Below, in pieces: positions 26,992 through 35,584 of a stretch of 64,000 nt of DNA. Origin of the DNA: Mycolicibacter minnesotensis (GTDB lineage: Bacteria > Actinomycetota > Actinomycetes > Mycobacteriales > Mycobacteriaceae); contig NZ_AP022589.1 in NCBI RefSeq assembly GCF_010731755.1, positions 1,178,001-1,242,000 on the forward strand, given 5' to 3'. Within the stretch, counting starts at the first letter, position 1, and every line of letters starts with the position of its first letter. The translations under genes were made by a program, and so were the position numbers. The notes under the pieces are model-generated. The model saw only the letters and a list, made by a program, of their open reading frames with translations. It had not been told where the DNA came from and searched no databases.

Positions 26992-28644
26992 CTAGCTCTC
27001 CGCCGCCACATGCTTGGCGTGCACCTCATCTGCGGGGCGGGCCTCGGTCTGTTCCTTGGCCCAGCGGTAGTCGGGTTTGCCGGCCGGGGACCGTTTCACC
27101 TCGTCGACGAACCAGAGACTTCGGGGCACCTTGTAGCCGGCGATCTCGGTACGCGCGCAGGCGTTGATCTCGTCCAGCGTGGGCCGGGCATCGCCGCGCG
27201 CCTGCACCACCGCGGCAACGTGCTGGCCGTACCGGGCGTCGGGCACCCCGACCACCAGCGCGTCGAAGACGTCGGGGTGGGTCTTGAGGGCGGCCTCGAC
27301 TTCCTCGGGGTAGATCTTCTCGCCTCCGGAGTTGATCGACACCGACCCGCGGCCCAGCATGGTCACCGACCCGTCGGCCTCGACCTGTGCGAAGTCGCCC
27401 GGGATGGCGTACCGCACACCGTTGATGGTGCGGAACGTCTCGGCGGTCTTCTTCTCGTCCTTGTAGTAGCCGACCGGGATGTGGCCGCGCTTGGCGATGA
27501 TGCCTCGCACACCTGAACCGGGCTCGACCGCGTTGCCGTCCTCGTCGAGCACCACGGTGTTCTTGTCGATAGTGACCCGCGGCCCGCCGGTGTGCGCCTC
27601 ACCCTTGGCCACCACACTGGTGCCGCCGAAGCCGGTCTCCGACGAACCGATGGAGTCGGTGATGATCCGGTTGGGCAGCAGTTCCAGCAGCCGTTCCTTG
27701 ATGCTCGGGCTGAACAGGGCCGCGGTGGACGCCAGCAGGAACAGCGACGCCAAGTCGTACTCGTTACCGGCGTCCTGATGTGCCAGCAGCGCGTCCAACA
27801 GCGGGCGCGCCATCGCGTCACCGGTGAAGAACAGCAGATTGACCTTGTGGTCGTGGATGGTGCGCCACACCGCGTCGGCGTCGAATTCCGGTGCCAGCAC
27901 CACGGTTTGGCCACTGAACAGCGACATCCAGGTCGCCGACTGGGTGGCGCCGTGGATCATCGGCGGAATCGGGTGGCGGACCATCGGCGGGTTGGCCACG
28001 GCCTGCTTGGCCAAGCCGTACTCGTCGGCGATCGGCTCGCCGGTGGCGAAGTCGGTGCCGCCGAAGAGCACCCGGTAGATGTCCTCGTGGCGCCACATCA
28101 CGCCCTTGGGGAAACCCGTGGTCCCGCCGGTGTAGAGCAGGTAGATGTCGTCTTCGCTGCGCGGCCCGAAGTCACGTTCCGGCGAGCTCTGTTCCAGCGC
28201 GGCCTCGAATTCCACGCCACCGTAGCGCTGGTAGTCCAAGTCGCTGCCGTCCTCGACCACCAGGATGGTCTTGACGTTCGGCGTGTCCGGCAGCACGTTG
28301 GCAACCCGGTCGGAGTACTGGCGCTCATGCACCAACGCGACCATGTCGGAGTTGTCGAACAGATAACGCAGTTCGCCCTCGACGTAGCGGAAGTTGACGT
28401 TGACCAGGATGGCGCCGGCCTTGATGATGCCGAGCATCGCAACGACGATCTCGTTGCGGTTGCGGCAGTACAGACCGACCTTGTCGTCTTTCTTGACGCC
28501 CTGGTCGATGAGGTAGTGAGCCAGCCGATTGGCCTTCTCCTCCAGCTGCCCGTAGGTCAGCTGCTCAGTTCCACAGATCAGGGCAACCCGATCCGGCACG
28601 GCGTCGATTGCGTGTTCAGCTAGGTCAGCAATGTTGAGGGCCAC
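26992..28644 (-). CDS. fadD19: Steroid side-chain acyl-CoA synthetase FadD19
   Basis: The 550-aa ANL synthetase has [14 protein letters not shown], the [10 protein letters not shown] motif, the [12 protein letters not shown] segment and the C-terminal lysine region [11 protein letters not shown]. FadD19 activates the C26 carboxylate of cholestenone-type acids and is needed for C24-branched sterols in rhodococci. The GTG at 28644 gives [16 protein letters not shown], aligning with H37Rv FadD19; a TTG at 28653 is an alternative. No ribosome site is visible, and a KstR box ends 12 nt upstream, so a leaderless mRNA is likely. It is divergent from echA19. Confidence 0.94.
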   Translation of the reverse strand: MALNIADLAEHAIDAVPDRVALICGTEQLTYGQLEEKANRLAHYLIDQGVKKDDKVGLYCRNRNEIVVAMLGIIKAGAILVNVNFRYVEGELRYLFDNSDMVALVHERQYSDRVANVLPDTPNVKTILVVEDGSDLDYQRYGGVEFEAALEQSSPERDFGPRSEDDIYLLYTGGTTGFPKGVMWRHEDIYRVLFGGTDFATGEPIADEYGLAKQAVANPPMVRHPIPPMIHGATQSATWMSLFSGQTVVLAPEFDADAVWRTIHDHKVNLLFFTGDAMARPLLDALLAHQDAGNEYDLASLFLLASTAALFSPSIKERLLELLPNRIITDSIGSSETGFGGTSVVAKGEAHTGGPRVTIDKNTVVLDEDGNAVEPGSGVRGIIAKRGHIPVGYYKDEKKTAETFRTINGVRYAIPGDFAQVEADGSVTMLGRGSVSINSGGEKIYPEEVEAALKTHPDVFDALVVGVPDARYGQHVAAVVQARGDARPTLDEINACARTEIAGYKVPRSLWFVDEVKRSPAGKPDYRWAKEQTEARPADEVHAKHVAAES

Positions 28645-28655
28645 AACACACAAAC

Positions 28656-28669
28656 TAGAACGTGTTACA
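28656..28669. promoter_or_regulatory. Putative KstR operator, fadD19/echA19 divergent promoter
   Basis: TAGAACGTGTTACA, identical to the fdxD/fadE26 box, is a full consensus match. It lies 12 nt from the fadD19 GTG and 45 nt from the echA19 GTG, so binding should block both promoters. Confidence 0.87.
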
Positions 28670-28713
28670 TTTCGATTTCAAGTCGAGGTTCCAACCCGGA
28701 AAGGCGGACGCCG

Positions 28714-29514
28714 GTGAGCGAGTCGTCAGATCAGCCCCACGCCCTCGTTGAACAGCGGGGACACACCCTGATCGTGACCCTGAACCGGCCGGAGGCGCGC
28801 AACGCCCTGTCCGGCGAAATGTTGGCCATCATGGTCGAGGCCTGGGACCGCGTCGACAACGACGAAGAGATCCGCTCGTGCATTCTGACCGGCGCCGGAG
28901 GTTATTTCTGCGCGGGCATGGACCTCAAAGCGGCCAACAAGAAGGCGCCGGGCGACTCGTTCAAAGACGGCAGCTACGACCCGTCGCGCATCGACGGCCT
29001 GCTCAAGGGCCGACGCCTTACCAAGCCGTTGATCGCCGCGGTCGAGGGTCCGGCTATTGCCGGCGGGACCGAAATTCTGCAGGGCACCGACATCCGCATC
29101 GCCGGACGCAGCGCCAAGTTCGGCATCTCCGAGGCCAAGTGGAGCCTGTACCCGATGGGCGGCTCCGCGGTGCGCCTGGTGCGTCAGATTCCCTACACCA
29201 TGGCCTGTGACCTGCTCTTCACCGGCCGCCACATCACCGCTGCCGAGGCGCTGGAGATGGGCTTGATCGGCCACCTGGTCGAGGACGGCCAGGCGCTGAC
29301 CAAAGCGCTGGAGATCGCCGAGCAGATCAACAACAACGGGCCCCTGGCGGTGCAGGCCATGCTGCGCACCATCCACGAGACCGAGGGCCTGCACGAGAAC
29401 GACGCCTTCAAGATCGACACCAAGATCGGCATCAAGGTGTTCCTGAGCGAGGACGCCAAGGAAGGCCCCCGGGCGTTCGCCGAGAAGCGCAAGCCGGAGT
29501 TCAAGAACCGCTGA
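28714..29514 (+). CDS. echA19: Steroid enoyl-CoA hydratase EchA19
   Basis: The 266-aa crotonase-fold enzyme has oxyanion-hole segments [13 protein letters not shown] and [17 protein letters not shown]. EchA19 hydrates the C8 side-chain enoyl-CoA in the first beta-oxidation round. Sequence and length match H37Rv EchA19 (about 263 aa). The GTG start has GGAAAGGCGGA 5 nt upstream. Its TGA stop shares an A with the ATG of the following reductase gene, giving coupled translation. Confidence 0.94.
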   Translation: MSESSDQPHALVEQRGHTLIVTLNRPEARNALSGEMLAIMVEAWDRVDNDEEIRSCILTGAGGYFCAGMDLKAANKKAPGDSFKDGSYDPSRIDGLLKGRRLTKPLIAAVEGPAIAGGTEILQGTDIRIAGRSAKFGISEAKWSLYPMGGSAVRLVRQIPYTMACDLLFTGRHITAAEALEMGLIGHLVEDGQALTKALEIAEQINNNGPLAVQAMLRTIHETEGLHENDAFKIDTKIGIKVFLSEDAKEGPRAFAEKRKPEFKNR

Positions 29515-30488
29515 TGCGGGTCGCAGTCACCGGCGGCACCGGCTACCTCGGCGCCCACACGGTCAAGGCTTTGCTGGACGCCGGCCACTCGGTACGGCTG
29601 CTGGTGGCCCCGGGCTGCGGCGATGAGCCCGTCATTCCCCGACTGCGCGAGCTGGGGGCACTCGAGGTGCTCGACGGCGACATCCGCGACACCGGGGTGG
29701 TGGCGGCGCTGCTGGACGGCTGCGACTCGGTGCTGCATGCGGCCGGGGTGGTCGGCACCAACGACCGCATGGAAAAGCTGATGTGGGACATCAACGCCCA
29801 TGCGACCGAAGCCATCTTGACGCGTGCCGCGGCCGCCGGTCTGGATCCGGTGGTGTCGGTCAGCTCCTACAGCGCGCTGTTCCCCCCGCCGAACGGGATC
29901 ATCGGCCCCGACTCGCCGACCGTGCCAGGGCGCAGCGCGTATGCCCGCACCAAGGCCTACGGCGAGCGGGTGGCCCGGCGGTTGCAGGACGAGGGCGCCC
30001 CGGTCGTGGTCACCTATCCTTCGAGCGTCGTCGGCCCGGCGTTTCACACCGCTCCGGGCGTCACCGAGCGGGGCTGGGCACCGATCGTGAAATATCGGGT
30101 GGCGCCGGTGGTGCGCGGCGGCATGGCGATGGTCGATGTCCGTGACATCGGCCGGGTGCACGCGGCGCTGATGCGGCCCGGCCGCGGCCCACACCGCTAC
30201 CTGTGCGGCGGGATCATGGTGAGCTTCGCCGAGATGATCGCCGCGGTGGAGCAGGGCCTGGGCAAGCCGGTGCGGCGAATCCCCATTGCGCCCAGCATTT
30301 TCAAGGGCATCGGCCGAGTCAGCGACCTGGCCAGCAAGCTGTTACCGCTGCCCGAATCCCTGAGCTACGAGGCTGCGTGGCTGTTGACCTCGGCCACCCC
30401 GACCGACGACTCGGCCACCTTGGCGGATTTGGGCCTGGAGTGGAGTTCACCGACGGCGGCCATCATCGAGTCACTGCGGGCGCACTGA
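29514..30488 (+). CDS. Extended SDR (NAD-dependent epimerase/3-beta-HSD-like)
   Basis: The 324-aa protein has the extended-SDR motif GGTGYLGAHT at residues 7-16, VLHAAGVVGT, the SSYSAL strand and YARTKAYGE with catalytic Tyr and Lys. The ATG overlaps the echA19 stop (TGATG), so it is in the KstR-controlled echA19 operon. Position suggests oxidation or reduction of a steroid hydroxy or keto group, possibly a side-chain hydroxyacyl-CoA. The substrate cannot be read from sequence. I recall no equivalent at this place in H37Rv. A hairpin repeat follows 4 nt after the stop. Confidence 0.82.
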   Translation: MRVAVTGGTGYLGAHTVKALLDAGHSVRLLVAPGCGDEPVIPRLRELGALEVLDGDIRDTGVVAALLDGCDSVLHAAGVVGTNDRMEKLMWDINAHATEAILTRAAAAGLDPVVSVSSYSALFPPPNGIIGPDSPTVPGRSAYARTKAYGERVARRLQDEGAPVVVTYPSSVVGPAFHTAPGVTERGWAPIVKYRVAPVVRGGMAMVDVRDIGRVHAALMRPGRGPHRYLCGGIMVSFAEMIAAVEQGLGKPVRRIPIAPSIFKGIGRVSDLASKLLPLPESLSYEAAWLLTSATPTDDSATLADLGLEWSSPTAAIIESLRAH

Positions 30489-30491
30489 CGC

Positions 30492-30551
30492 CGCCGAGCG
30501 TGTAATCAGCCCGACTTTTCGGGGGATTTTTCGGTCTCAGTACACGTTCGG
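30492..30551. repeat. 60-bp palindrome of the CGCCGAGCGTG family, 5' boundary of nuclease unit 1
   Basis: The left arm starts CGCCGAGCGTGTAATCAG and the right arm ends CTCAGTACACGTTCGG; they pair with a few mismatches around a T-rich centre. The sequence is clearly homologous to the orphan palindrome at 38334-38395. The first 24 bp recur in inverted orientation at 31462-31485, with 23 of 24 identical. It could also act as a terminator for the echA19 operon. Confidence 0.88.
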
Positions 30552-30595
30552 AGTAGCTGTGCGACGGTGTCGGAGCCCACGGGCAGACTCCCGGC

Positions 30596-31471
30596 ATGCC
30601 AGAGCTCTTTATCGGCAGTGAGGCCGTCGCGGGAAATCGGGTATCGAAGTACGCGCTGAGCAGCCGGTTCGTTGCCGTGCACCCCAACGTCTACGCGCCG
30701 CGAGACGCCCAGCTCACCGCCGTGCTGCGGGCCGAAGCCGCCTGGCTGTGGTCACGACGCCGCGGGGTCATCGCCGGACAGTCCGCCGCCGCCCTGCACG
30801 GTGCGAAGTGGGTCGAGGACCGCGCACCGGCCGAGTTGCTCTATGACTGCCGCCGACCGCCCCGCGGCGTGAAGACGTGGTCCGATCGGAAATCCGACGA
30901 CGAGGTTCAGTTGCTCGAAGGCATGCGGGTCACCACCCCCGAACGCACCGCCTTAGACCTGGCCTGCCGCTATCCCAGCGCCAGGGCCATCGCAGCCATC
31001 GACGCCCTGGCTCGCGCGACTCGTCTCGAGCTGGAAGACGTCGAGGCGCTGGCCGCACGCTATCCAGGTCGTCGTGGCATCCAGCGCGCTCGAAAGACAC
31101 TGAAACTCGTCGACGCCGGCGCCGAGTCACCCCGCGAGACGTGGTTGCGACTCTTGCTCCTCCGAGCGGGTTTTCCGCCCCCGCAGACCCAGCTCCCGGT
31201 ATTCGACACCTGGCGACAACTGGTTGCCGTACTGGACATGGGCTGGGAGGACATCAAACTCGGCCTCGACTACGAGGGCGACCATCACCGCACGAGCCGA
31301 TCGCAGTTCACCAGGGACATCCGCCGGCACGAAACCGTGACCGGCCTCGGCTGGATCGACCTGCGGATCACCCGCGAAGACACCGAAGCCGGGATCATCG
31401 GACGAGTCAGAGATGCCTGGCAGCGCCGAACGTGCACTGAGACGGAGAACCCGGCGGGTTTGTCGGTCTGA
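30596..31471 (+). CDS. AbiEi-like/DUF559 putative endonuclease, unit 1
   Basis: The 291-aa protein has an N-terminal AbiEi-like helical region (WSRRRGVIAGQSAAALHGAKWV, in parts, then TTPERTALDLACRYP). A C-terminal VSR/PD-(D/E)XK-like domain follows with E181, D214 in AVLDMGW, and LDYEGDHHRTS followed by a charged D241IRRHE stretch. The pattern suggests a DNA-binding or cleaving protein, but activity is unproven. It is homologous along its length to the gene at 58948-59787, with key residues at identical numbers. It is bounded by 24-bp inverted repeats, and its TGA lies inside the right repeat. Confidence 0.75.
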   Translation: MPELFIGSEAVAGNRVSKYALSSRFVAVHPNVYAPRDAQLTAVLRAEAAWLWSRRRGVIAGQSAAALHGAKWVEDRAPAELLYDCRRPPRGVKTWSDRKSDDEVQLLEGMRVTTPERTALDLACRYPSARAIAAIDALARATRLELEDVEALAARYPGRRGIQRARKTLKLVDAGAESPRETWLRLLLLRAGFPPPQTQLPVFDTWRQLVAVLDMGWEDIKLGLDYEGDHHRTSRSQFTRDIRRHETVTGLGWIDLRITREDTEAGIIGRVRDAWQRRTCTETENPAGLSV

Positions 31472-31485
31472 TTACACGCTCGGCG
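31462..31485. repeat. 24-bp inverted repeat, 3' boundary of nuclease unit 1
   Basis: GTCGGTCTGATTACACGCTC plus GGCG is the reverse complement of 30492-30515 with one mismatch. It overlaps the last three codons of the nuclease gene and lies 9 nt before the convergent cyp142 stop. Confidence 0.88.
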
Positions 31486-31493
31486 AAGACGGC

Positions 31494-32723
31494 TCAGTTC
31501 AGGACCGGTGCGCTGGGAGTGAACACCACCGGCATCGACTCCAGCCCGCTGACGAAGTTCGCCGGTCGCAGCGGCAACGCGTCACCGGACGCCAATCGCA
31601 GGTCGGGAAGCCGCTGCAAGATCCGCTGTGCCATAAGCCGCAACTCCAGCCGGGCCAGCTGGTTGCCGAGGCAGAAATGCGTACCGAACCCGAATGCCAA
31701 GTGACTGTTGGGGTCTCGGGTGATGTCGAATCGTTCCGGCTCGTCGAAAACCGATTCGTCGAAGTTGGCCGACTCGAACAGCAACAGCATCTTCTCGCCT
31801 TCGCGCAGCGCCGTCCCATAGAACTCGGTGTCGCGGGTCAGGGTGCGGCACATGTTCTTCACCGGCGAGGTCCACCGCAGCATCTCCTCGATCGCCACCG
31901 GCAGCCGGTCGGGTTCGCGTTGCAGCAAGTCCCACTGCTCACGGTGGCGCAGCAGTTGCGCGGTGCCGCCGGACAGCGTGTGGCGGGTGGTCTCGTCTCC
32001 GCCGATCAGGATCAGCAGCGTCTCGAAAACGATCTCGTCGTCACTCATCCGCTGCCCGTCCACCTCGGCGTTGACCAAGATGGAGAACAGGTCGTCGGCG
32101 GGCTCGGCGCGGCGCCTGCCGATCAGGTCCATGGTGAAGGCGGTGTAGGCGCTGAACGCCTCCATCACGGCCTGGAACGTGGCCGATGCCGGGTCCAGAT
32201 GCGAGCTCAGCCCGCACACCAGATCATCGGACCATTTCAACAGCATGCCGCGCTGCTCGGGCAGCACACCGAGCATGTCGCCGATCACCGCCATCGGCAG
32301 CGGTGCGGCGATGTCGCGGACGAAATCGCATTCGCCTCGCTCACACACCGCATCGATCAACGTGTCGCACAATGTCTCGATGGACGGCAGCTGGGCGTGC
32401 ACCCGTTTGCGGGTGAACCCGGAGTTGACCAGTTTGCGCCGCAACAAGTGCGAGGGATCGTCCATGTCGATCATGTACGGGAAGCCCGGTTGGTCGGGGC
32501 GAATGCCACCGGCGTTGGAGAACACCTCCGGGGTACGTTCGGCGTCGATCACCGCCTGGTAGGTCGACGCGGCAGCCAGCCCGTTGCGATCCCGGAACAC
32601 CGGCTCGTGCGCCCTCATCCACGAGTAGGCGCCGCGAGCGCCCCCGTCGGCGTAAAAAGTGCCGTCGGTCAGGTCAACATCCGGCTTGGTCGCGGGTATC
32701 GCATCGGCCATTACCTCGGTCAT
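31494..32723 (-). CDS. cyp142: Cytochrome P450 CYP142, sterol 26-hydroxylase
   Basis: The 409-aa P450 has the I-helix motif GGDETT (241-246), ExxR at 280-283 and the heme-ligand loop FGFGTHFCLG with Cys351. It is close to H37Rv CYP142A1 (about 398 aa), which hydroxylates and carboxylates the terminal side-chain carbon of cholesterol or cholestenone, overlapping in role with CYP125. The ATG at 32723 has GGAGGA 6 nt upstream; the frame stays open to 32795 but earlier starts lie in the divergent gene. Electrons likely come from a ferredoxin such as fdxD. No KstR box is visible in the 28-bp divergent gap. Confidence 0.94.
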   Translation of the reverse strand: MTEVMADAIPATKPDVDLTDGTFYADGGARGAYSWMRAHEPVFRDRNGLAAASTYQAVIDAERTPEVFSNAGGIRPDQPGFPYMIDMDDPSHLLRRKLVNSGFTRKRVHAQLPSIETLCDTLIDAVCERGECDFVRDIAAPLPMAVIGDMLGVLPEQRGMLLKWSDDLVCGLSSHLDPASATFQAVMEAFSAYTAFTMDLIGRRRAEPADDLFSILVNAEVDGQRMSDDEIVFETLLILIGGDETTRHTLSGGTAQLLRHREQWDLLQREPDRLPVAIEEMLRWTSPVKNMCRTLTRDTEFYGTALREGEKMLLLFESANFDESVFDEPERFDITRDPNSHLAFGFGTHFCLGNQLARLELRLMAQRILQRLPDLRLASGDALPLRPANFVSGLESMPVVFTPSAPVLN

Positions 32724-32751
32724 GGGCGTCCTCCGGATTACAGTGGGAGTC

Positions 32752-33477
32752 ATGGCTCTTTCACAGCACACCATCGCTGGCACTGTGCTTACCATGCCCG
32801 TCCGGATCCGTCACGCGGATGTGCATTCCGCGATGTTCTCGGTCCCCGCCGACGCCGCACAGGAGATGATCGACTACAGCGGTCTGCAGGTTTTCCAGCA
32901 GCAGCCGGGACGTGCCGTGGTCAATCTGATGCTGGCCCGCTACATCGATGGCGATCTCGGCCGGTATCTGGAATTCGGCACGGCGGTGATGGTCAACCCG
33001 CCGGGCACCGAGGCAAGCGGCTGGCGGGCACTGGGCTCCGCCGGCGCCTTCATCCACCACCTGCCCGTCGACCAGGAGTTCACGCTCGAAGCCGGGCGCA
33101 CCATCTGGGGATTCCCGAAGATCATGGCGGACTTCACTGTTCGTGACGATCGGCAGCTGGGTTTCGATGTCGCCGCCGACGGCCAGCACATCGCCACCAT
33201 GGAGTTCAGTCGTGGTCTGCCGGTTCCCAGTCTGTTCACGTCCAGGCCGCGGGTCCTCCAGGCGTTCAGCCACCTCGACGGGGTCACCCGCCAAGTGCCT
33301 TGGGAGATGCGAATTTCGAAGGTCAGCGGGGCGCTGGGTGGCACCACGCTGCACCTGGGAACTCACCCGTACGCGCGTGAGCTGGCCGCACTGGGCCTGC
33401 CCAAGCGGCCGATGATGTCATCGACCGTGGGCCGCGTCGAAATGACCTTCGGTGACGCCGACGTGGTGGGTCGCTAG
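32752..33477 (+). CDS. Acetoacetate decarboxylase-family protein (Rv3519-like)
   Basis: The 241-aa protein has the acetoacetate decarboxylase fold signature TIWGFPKIMADFTV, where the lysine corresponds to the Schiff-base Lys in true decarboxylases. Most homologues in such clusters have other aldolase, dehydratase or unknown roles, so decarboxylation is not assured. The ATG at 32752 is chosen because it fits the divergent cyp142 start. It matches H37Rv Rv3519 in place and size (about 236 aa). It is convergent with the LLM oxidoreductase gene. Confidence 0.82.
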   Translation: MALSQHTIAGTVLTMPVRIRHADVHSAMFSVPADAAQEMIDYSGLQVFQQQPGRAVVNLMLARYIDGDLGRYLEFGTAVMVNPPGTEASGWRALGSAGAFIHHLPVDQEFTLEAGRTIWGFPKIMADFTVRDDRQLGFDVAADGQHIATMEFSRGLPVPSLFTSRPRVLQAFSHLDGVTRQVPWEMRISKVSGALGGTTLHLGTHPYARELAALGLPKRPMMSSTVGRVEMTFGDADVVGR

Positions 33478-33493
33478 CCGGCTCCCGGCGGAC

Positions 33494-34525
33494 CTAAACC
33501 AGCGAGGCCAGCTGTTGGACCTGCTCGGTGCTGCGGCCGGTGACCACCATCATGGTGACGCCCGCGGCTTCCCAGACCTTGATCTGCTTACGGACGTAGT
33601 CGATGTCGCCGACGATCGCGGCGTCGTCCACCAACTCGTCGGGGATGATCTCGCCGGCCTTGTCCTTTTGTCCGCTGCGGAACAGCTTGGTCACGTCGTC
33701 GACGACCTCGGCGTAACCCATCCGGCGGTAGACCTCGGCATGGAAGTTCGTCTCTTCCGAGCCCATGCCGCCCATGTAGAGCGCCAGGTAGGGCTTCATG
33801 GCCGCGAAGGCCGCGGCGCGGTCCTCGGTGATGACGATGTTGGCCGTCGCGCAGATCTCGAAGGTCTCCCGAGTACGGCGCGCACCCGGGCGGGCGAAGC
33901 CCTCATCGAGCCATTCGTTGTACATGCCGGCCAGCCGCGGGGAGTAGAAGATCGGTAGCCAGCCGTCGGCGATCTCGGCGGCCAGCGCGATGTTCTTCGG
34001 GCCTTCGGCGCCGAGCATCACGGGGATGTCGGCGCGACGCGGGTGGGTGATCGGCTTAAGGGCCTTGCCCAGCCCGGTCGTGCCCTCGCCGCTGATCGGA
34101 AGCGGGTAGTGCGGGCCGGCGCTGGTCACCGGGGCCTCGCGGGCCCACACCTGGCGCAGGATGTCGATGTACTCCCGGGTGCGGGCCAGCGGCTTGCCGA
34201 AACGCTGGCCGTACCAGCCCTCCACCACCTGCGGTCCGGAGACGCCCAGGCCCAGGATGTGGCGGCCGCCGGAGAGATGGTCCAGCGTCAGTGCGGCCAT
34301 GGCGCAGGCGGTCGGGGTCCGCGCCGAGAGCTGCACCACCGAGGTGCCCAGCCGAACTCGCGACGTCGACGAACCCCACCAGGCCAGTGGCGTGTAGGCG
34401 TCGGAGCCCCATGCCTCGGCGGTGAAGACGGCGTCGAATCCCGCATCCTCAGCCGCGGACACCAGTTCGGCGTGGTTGGTAGGCGGCTGCGCGCCCCAAT
34501 ATCCGAGTTGCAGTCCCAGCTTCAT
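33494..34525 (-). CDS. LLM-class F420-dependent oxidoreductase (Rv3520c-like)
   Basis: The 343-aa luciferase-like TIM-barrel protein starts MKLGLQLGYWG and contains AEAWGSDAYTPLAW, LSARTPTACAMAA and GLGVSGPQVVEGWYG, typical of coenzyme-F420 enzymes. It probably reduces or oxidises a steroid intermediate, but its substrate is unknown. The ATG at 34525 has GAGGAG 8 nt upstream. It is divergent from the OB-fold gene with a shared KstR box 36 nt upstream. It matches Rv3520c in position. Confidence 0.88.
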   Translation of the reverse strand: MKLGLQLGYWGAQPPTNHAELVSAAEDAGFDAVFTAEAWGSDAYTPLAWWGSSTSRVRLGTSVVQLSARTPTACAMAALTLDHLSGGRHILGLGVSGPQVVEGWYGQRFGKPLARTREYIDILRQVWAREAPVTSAGPHYPLPISGEGTTGLGKALKPITHPRRADIPVMLGAEGPKNIALAAEIADGWLPIFYSPRLAGMYNEWLDEGFARPGARRTRETFEICATANIVITEDRAAAFAAMKPYLALYMGGMGSEETNFHAEVYRRMGYAEVVDDVTKLFRSGQKDKAGEIIPDELVDDAAIVGDIDYVRKQIKVWEAAGVTMMVVTGRSTEQVQQLASLV

Positions 34526-34560
34526 CCTTGGCTCCTCGCTCGCCTGCTTGCCACCATTGT

Positions 34561-34574
34561 TAGAACCTGTTCTA
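34561..34574. promoter_or_regulatory. Putative KstR operator, Rv3520c/Rv3521-like divergent promoter
   Basis: TAGAACCTGTTCTA is a full consensus match and near-perfect palindrome. It lies 36 nt before the LLM gene and 10 nt before the GTG of the OB-fold gene, so it covers both promoters and implies a leaderless OB-fold transcript. Confidence 0.88.
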
Positions 34575-34583
34575 CTCGATGCC

Positions 34584-35576
34584 GTGACTGCCAGCCAAAG
34601 CACCCGCGCGCAGATCGATGAGCATGAACCGCCCCTCTCTGCGCCGCTGAAGTTGTCCTTCGACTACACACGTTCAGTCGGCCCAGTTCTGGGAGCGTTC
34701 TTCACCGCTCTGCGCGAGCGCCGCATTGTCGGCGTCCGGGGATCCGACGGTCGGGTGTACGTACCGCCGGCCGAGTACGACCCGGTCAGCTACGAACAGC
34801 TCACGGAGATCGTACCGGTGGCGAGTGTGGGCACCGTGGTCTCGTGGTCGTGGCAGCCGGAGCCCTTGGAGGGCCAGCCGCTGGACACCCCGTTCGCCTG
34901 GGCGTTGATCAAGCTCGATGGCGCCGATGTGCCGCTGCTGCACGCCGTGGCGGCCGAGAGCTCCAAGGCCATCAGCGCAGGCACCCGGGTGCACGCACAC
35001 TGGGCCGAGGAGACCGTCGGCGCGATCACCGACATCGCCTACTTCGCGATCGGCGAGGAGGCAGAACCGGTAGCCGACACCCCCGATGAGCGCGACCCGG
35101 TGACCATGGTGGTCATCCCGTCGAGCCTGGAGATCCAGCACACCGCATCGCTTCCCGAGAGCGCGTATCTGCGCGCCCTGCAGGAGGGCAAGCTGCTGGG
35201 TGCCCGCACCGGCACCGAGGGCAAGCTGTACTTCCCGCCCAAGGAAGCCGACCCGGCCACCGGTCTGCCGCTGGACAACTTCGTCGAGTTGCCGGACACG
35301 GGCACGGTGACGACGTTCGCCATCATCAACATCCCGTTCGCCGGGCAGCGCATCAAGCCGCCGTACGTGGCCGCCTATGTGCTGCTCGACGGTGCCGATA
35401 TCCCGTTCCTGCACTTGGTGTCCGACATCGACGCACACGAGGTGCGCATGGGTATGCGCGTCGCTGCGGTGTGGAAGCCCCGCGAGGAGTGGGGCCTGGG
35501 CATCGACAACATCGAATACTTCCGGCCGACCGGCGAACCGGACGCCGACTACGACACCTACAAGCATCACCTGTGA
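34584..35576 (+). CDS. Tandem DUF35 OB-fold protein, Ltp3/Ltp4 partner candidate (Rv3521-like)
   Basis: The 330-aa protein has two similar halves. Each has a helical lead (FFTALRERRIVGVRGSDGRV and YLRALQEGKLLGARTGTEGK), a YVPP/YFPP turn and an OB-fold (GTVVSWSWQ and GTVTTFAIINI). DUF35 zinc-ribbon cysteines are absent from both. DUF35 proteins act as obligate partners of thiolase-like steroid aldolases, as the ChsH2 DUF35 does for Ltp2. The neighbouring ltp4 and ltp3 make this the likely partner for those. The GTG start at 34584 directly follows the KstR box. The gene ends 8 nt before ltp4. Confidence 0.85.
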   Translation: MTASQSTRAQIDEHEPPLSAPLKLSFDYTRSVGPVLGAFFTALRERRIVGVRGSDGRVYVPPAEYDPVSYEQLTEIVPVASVGTVVSWSWQPEPLEGQPLDTPFAWALIKLDGADVPLLHAVAAESSKAISAGTRVHAHWAEETVGAITDIAYFAIGEEAEPVADTPDERDPVTMVVIPSSLEIQHTASLPESAYLRALQEGKLLGARTGTEGKLYFPPKEADPATGLPLDNFVELPDTGTVTTFAIINIPFAGQRIKPPYVAAYVLLDGADIPFLHLVSDIDAHEVRMGMRVAAVWKPREEWGLGIDNIEYFRPTGEPDADYDTYKHHL

Positions 35577-35584
35577 GGGGCAGC

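Noticed and set aside
30492-31485. Classic insertion sequence
   Set aside because: No transposase (DDE, Y1 or serine) is present and no target-site duplication could be seen; only a nuclease-like gene lies between the repeats.
31413-33146. 577-codon plus-strand frame across cyp142
   Set aside because: It is antisense to cyp142 with all P450 motifs on the minus strand, and the product is like no known protein.
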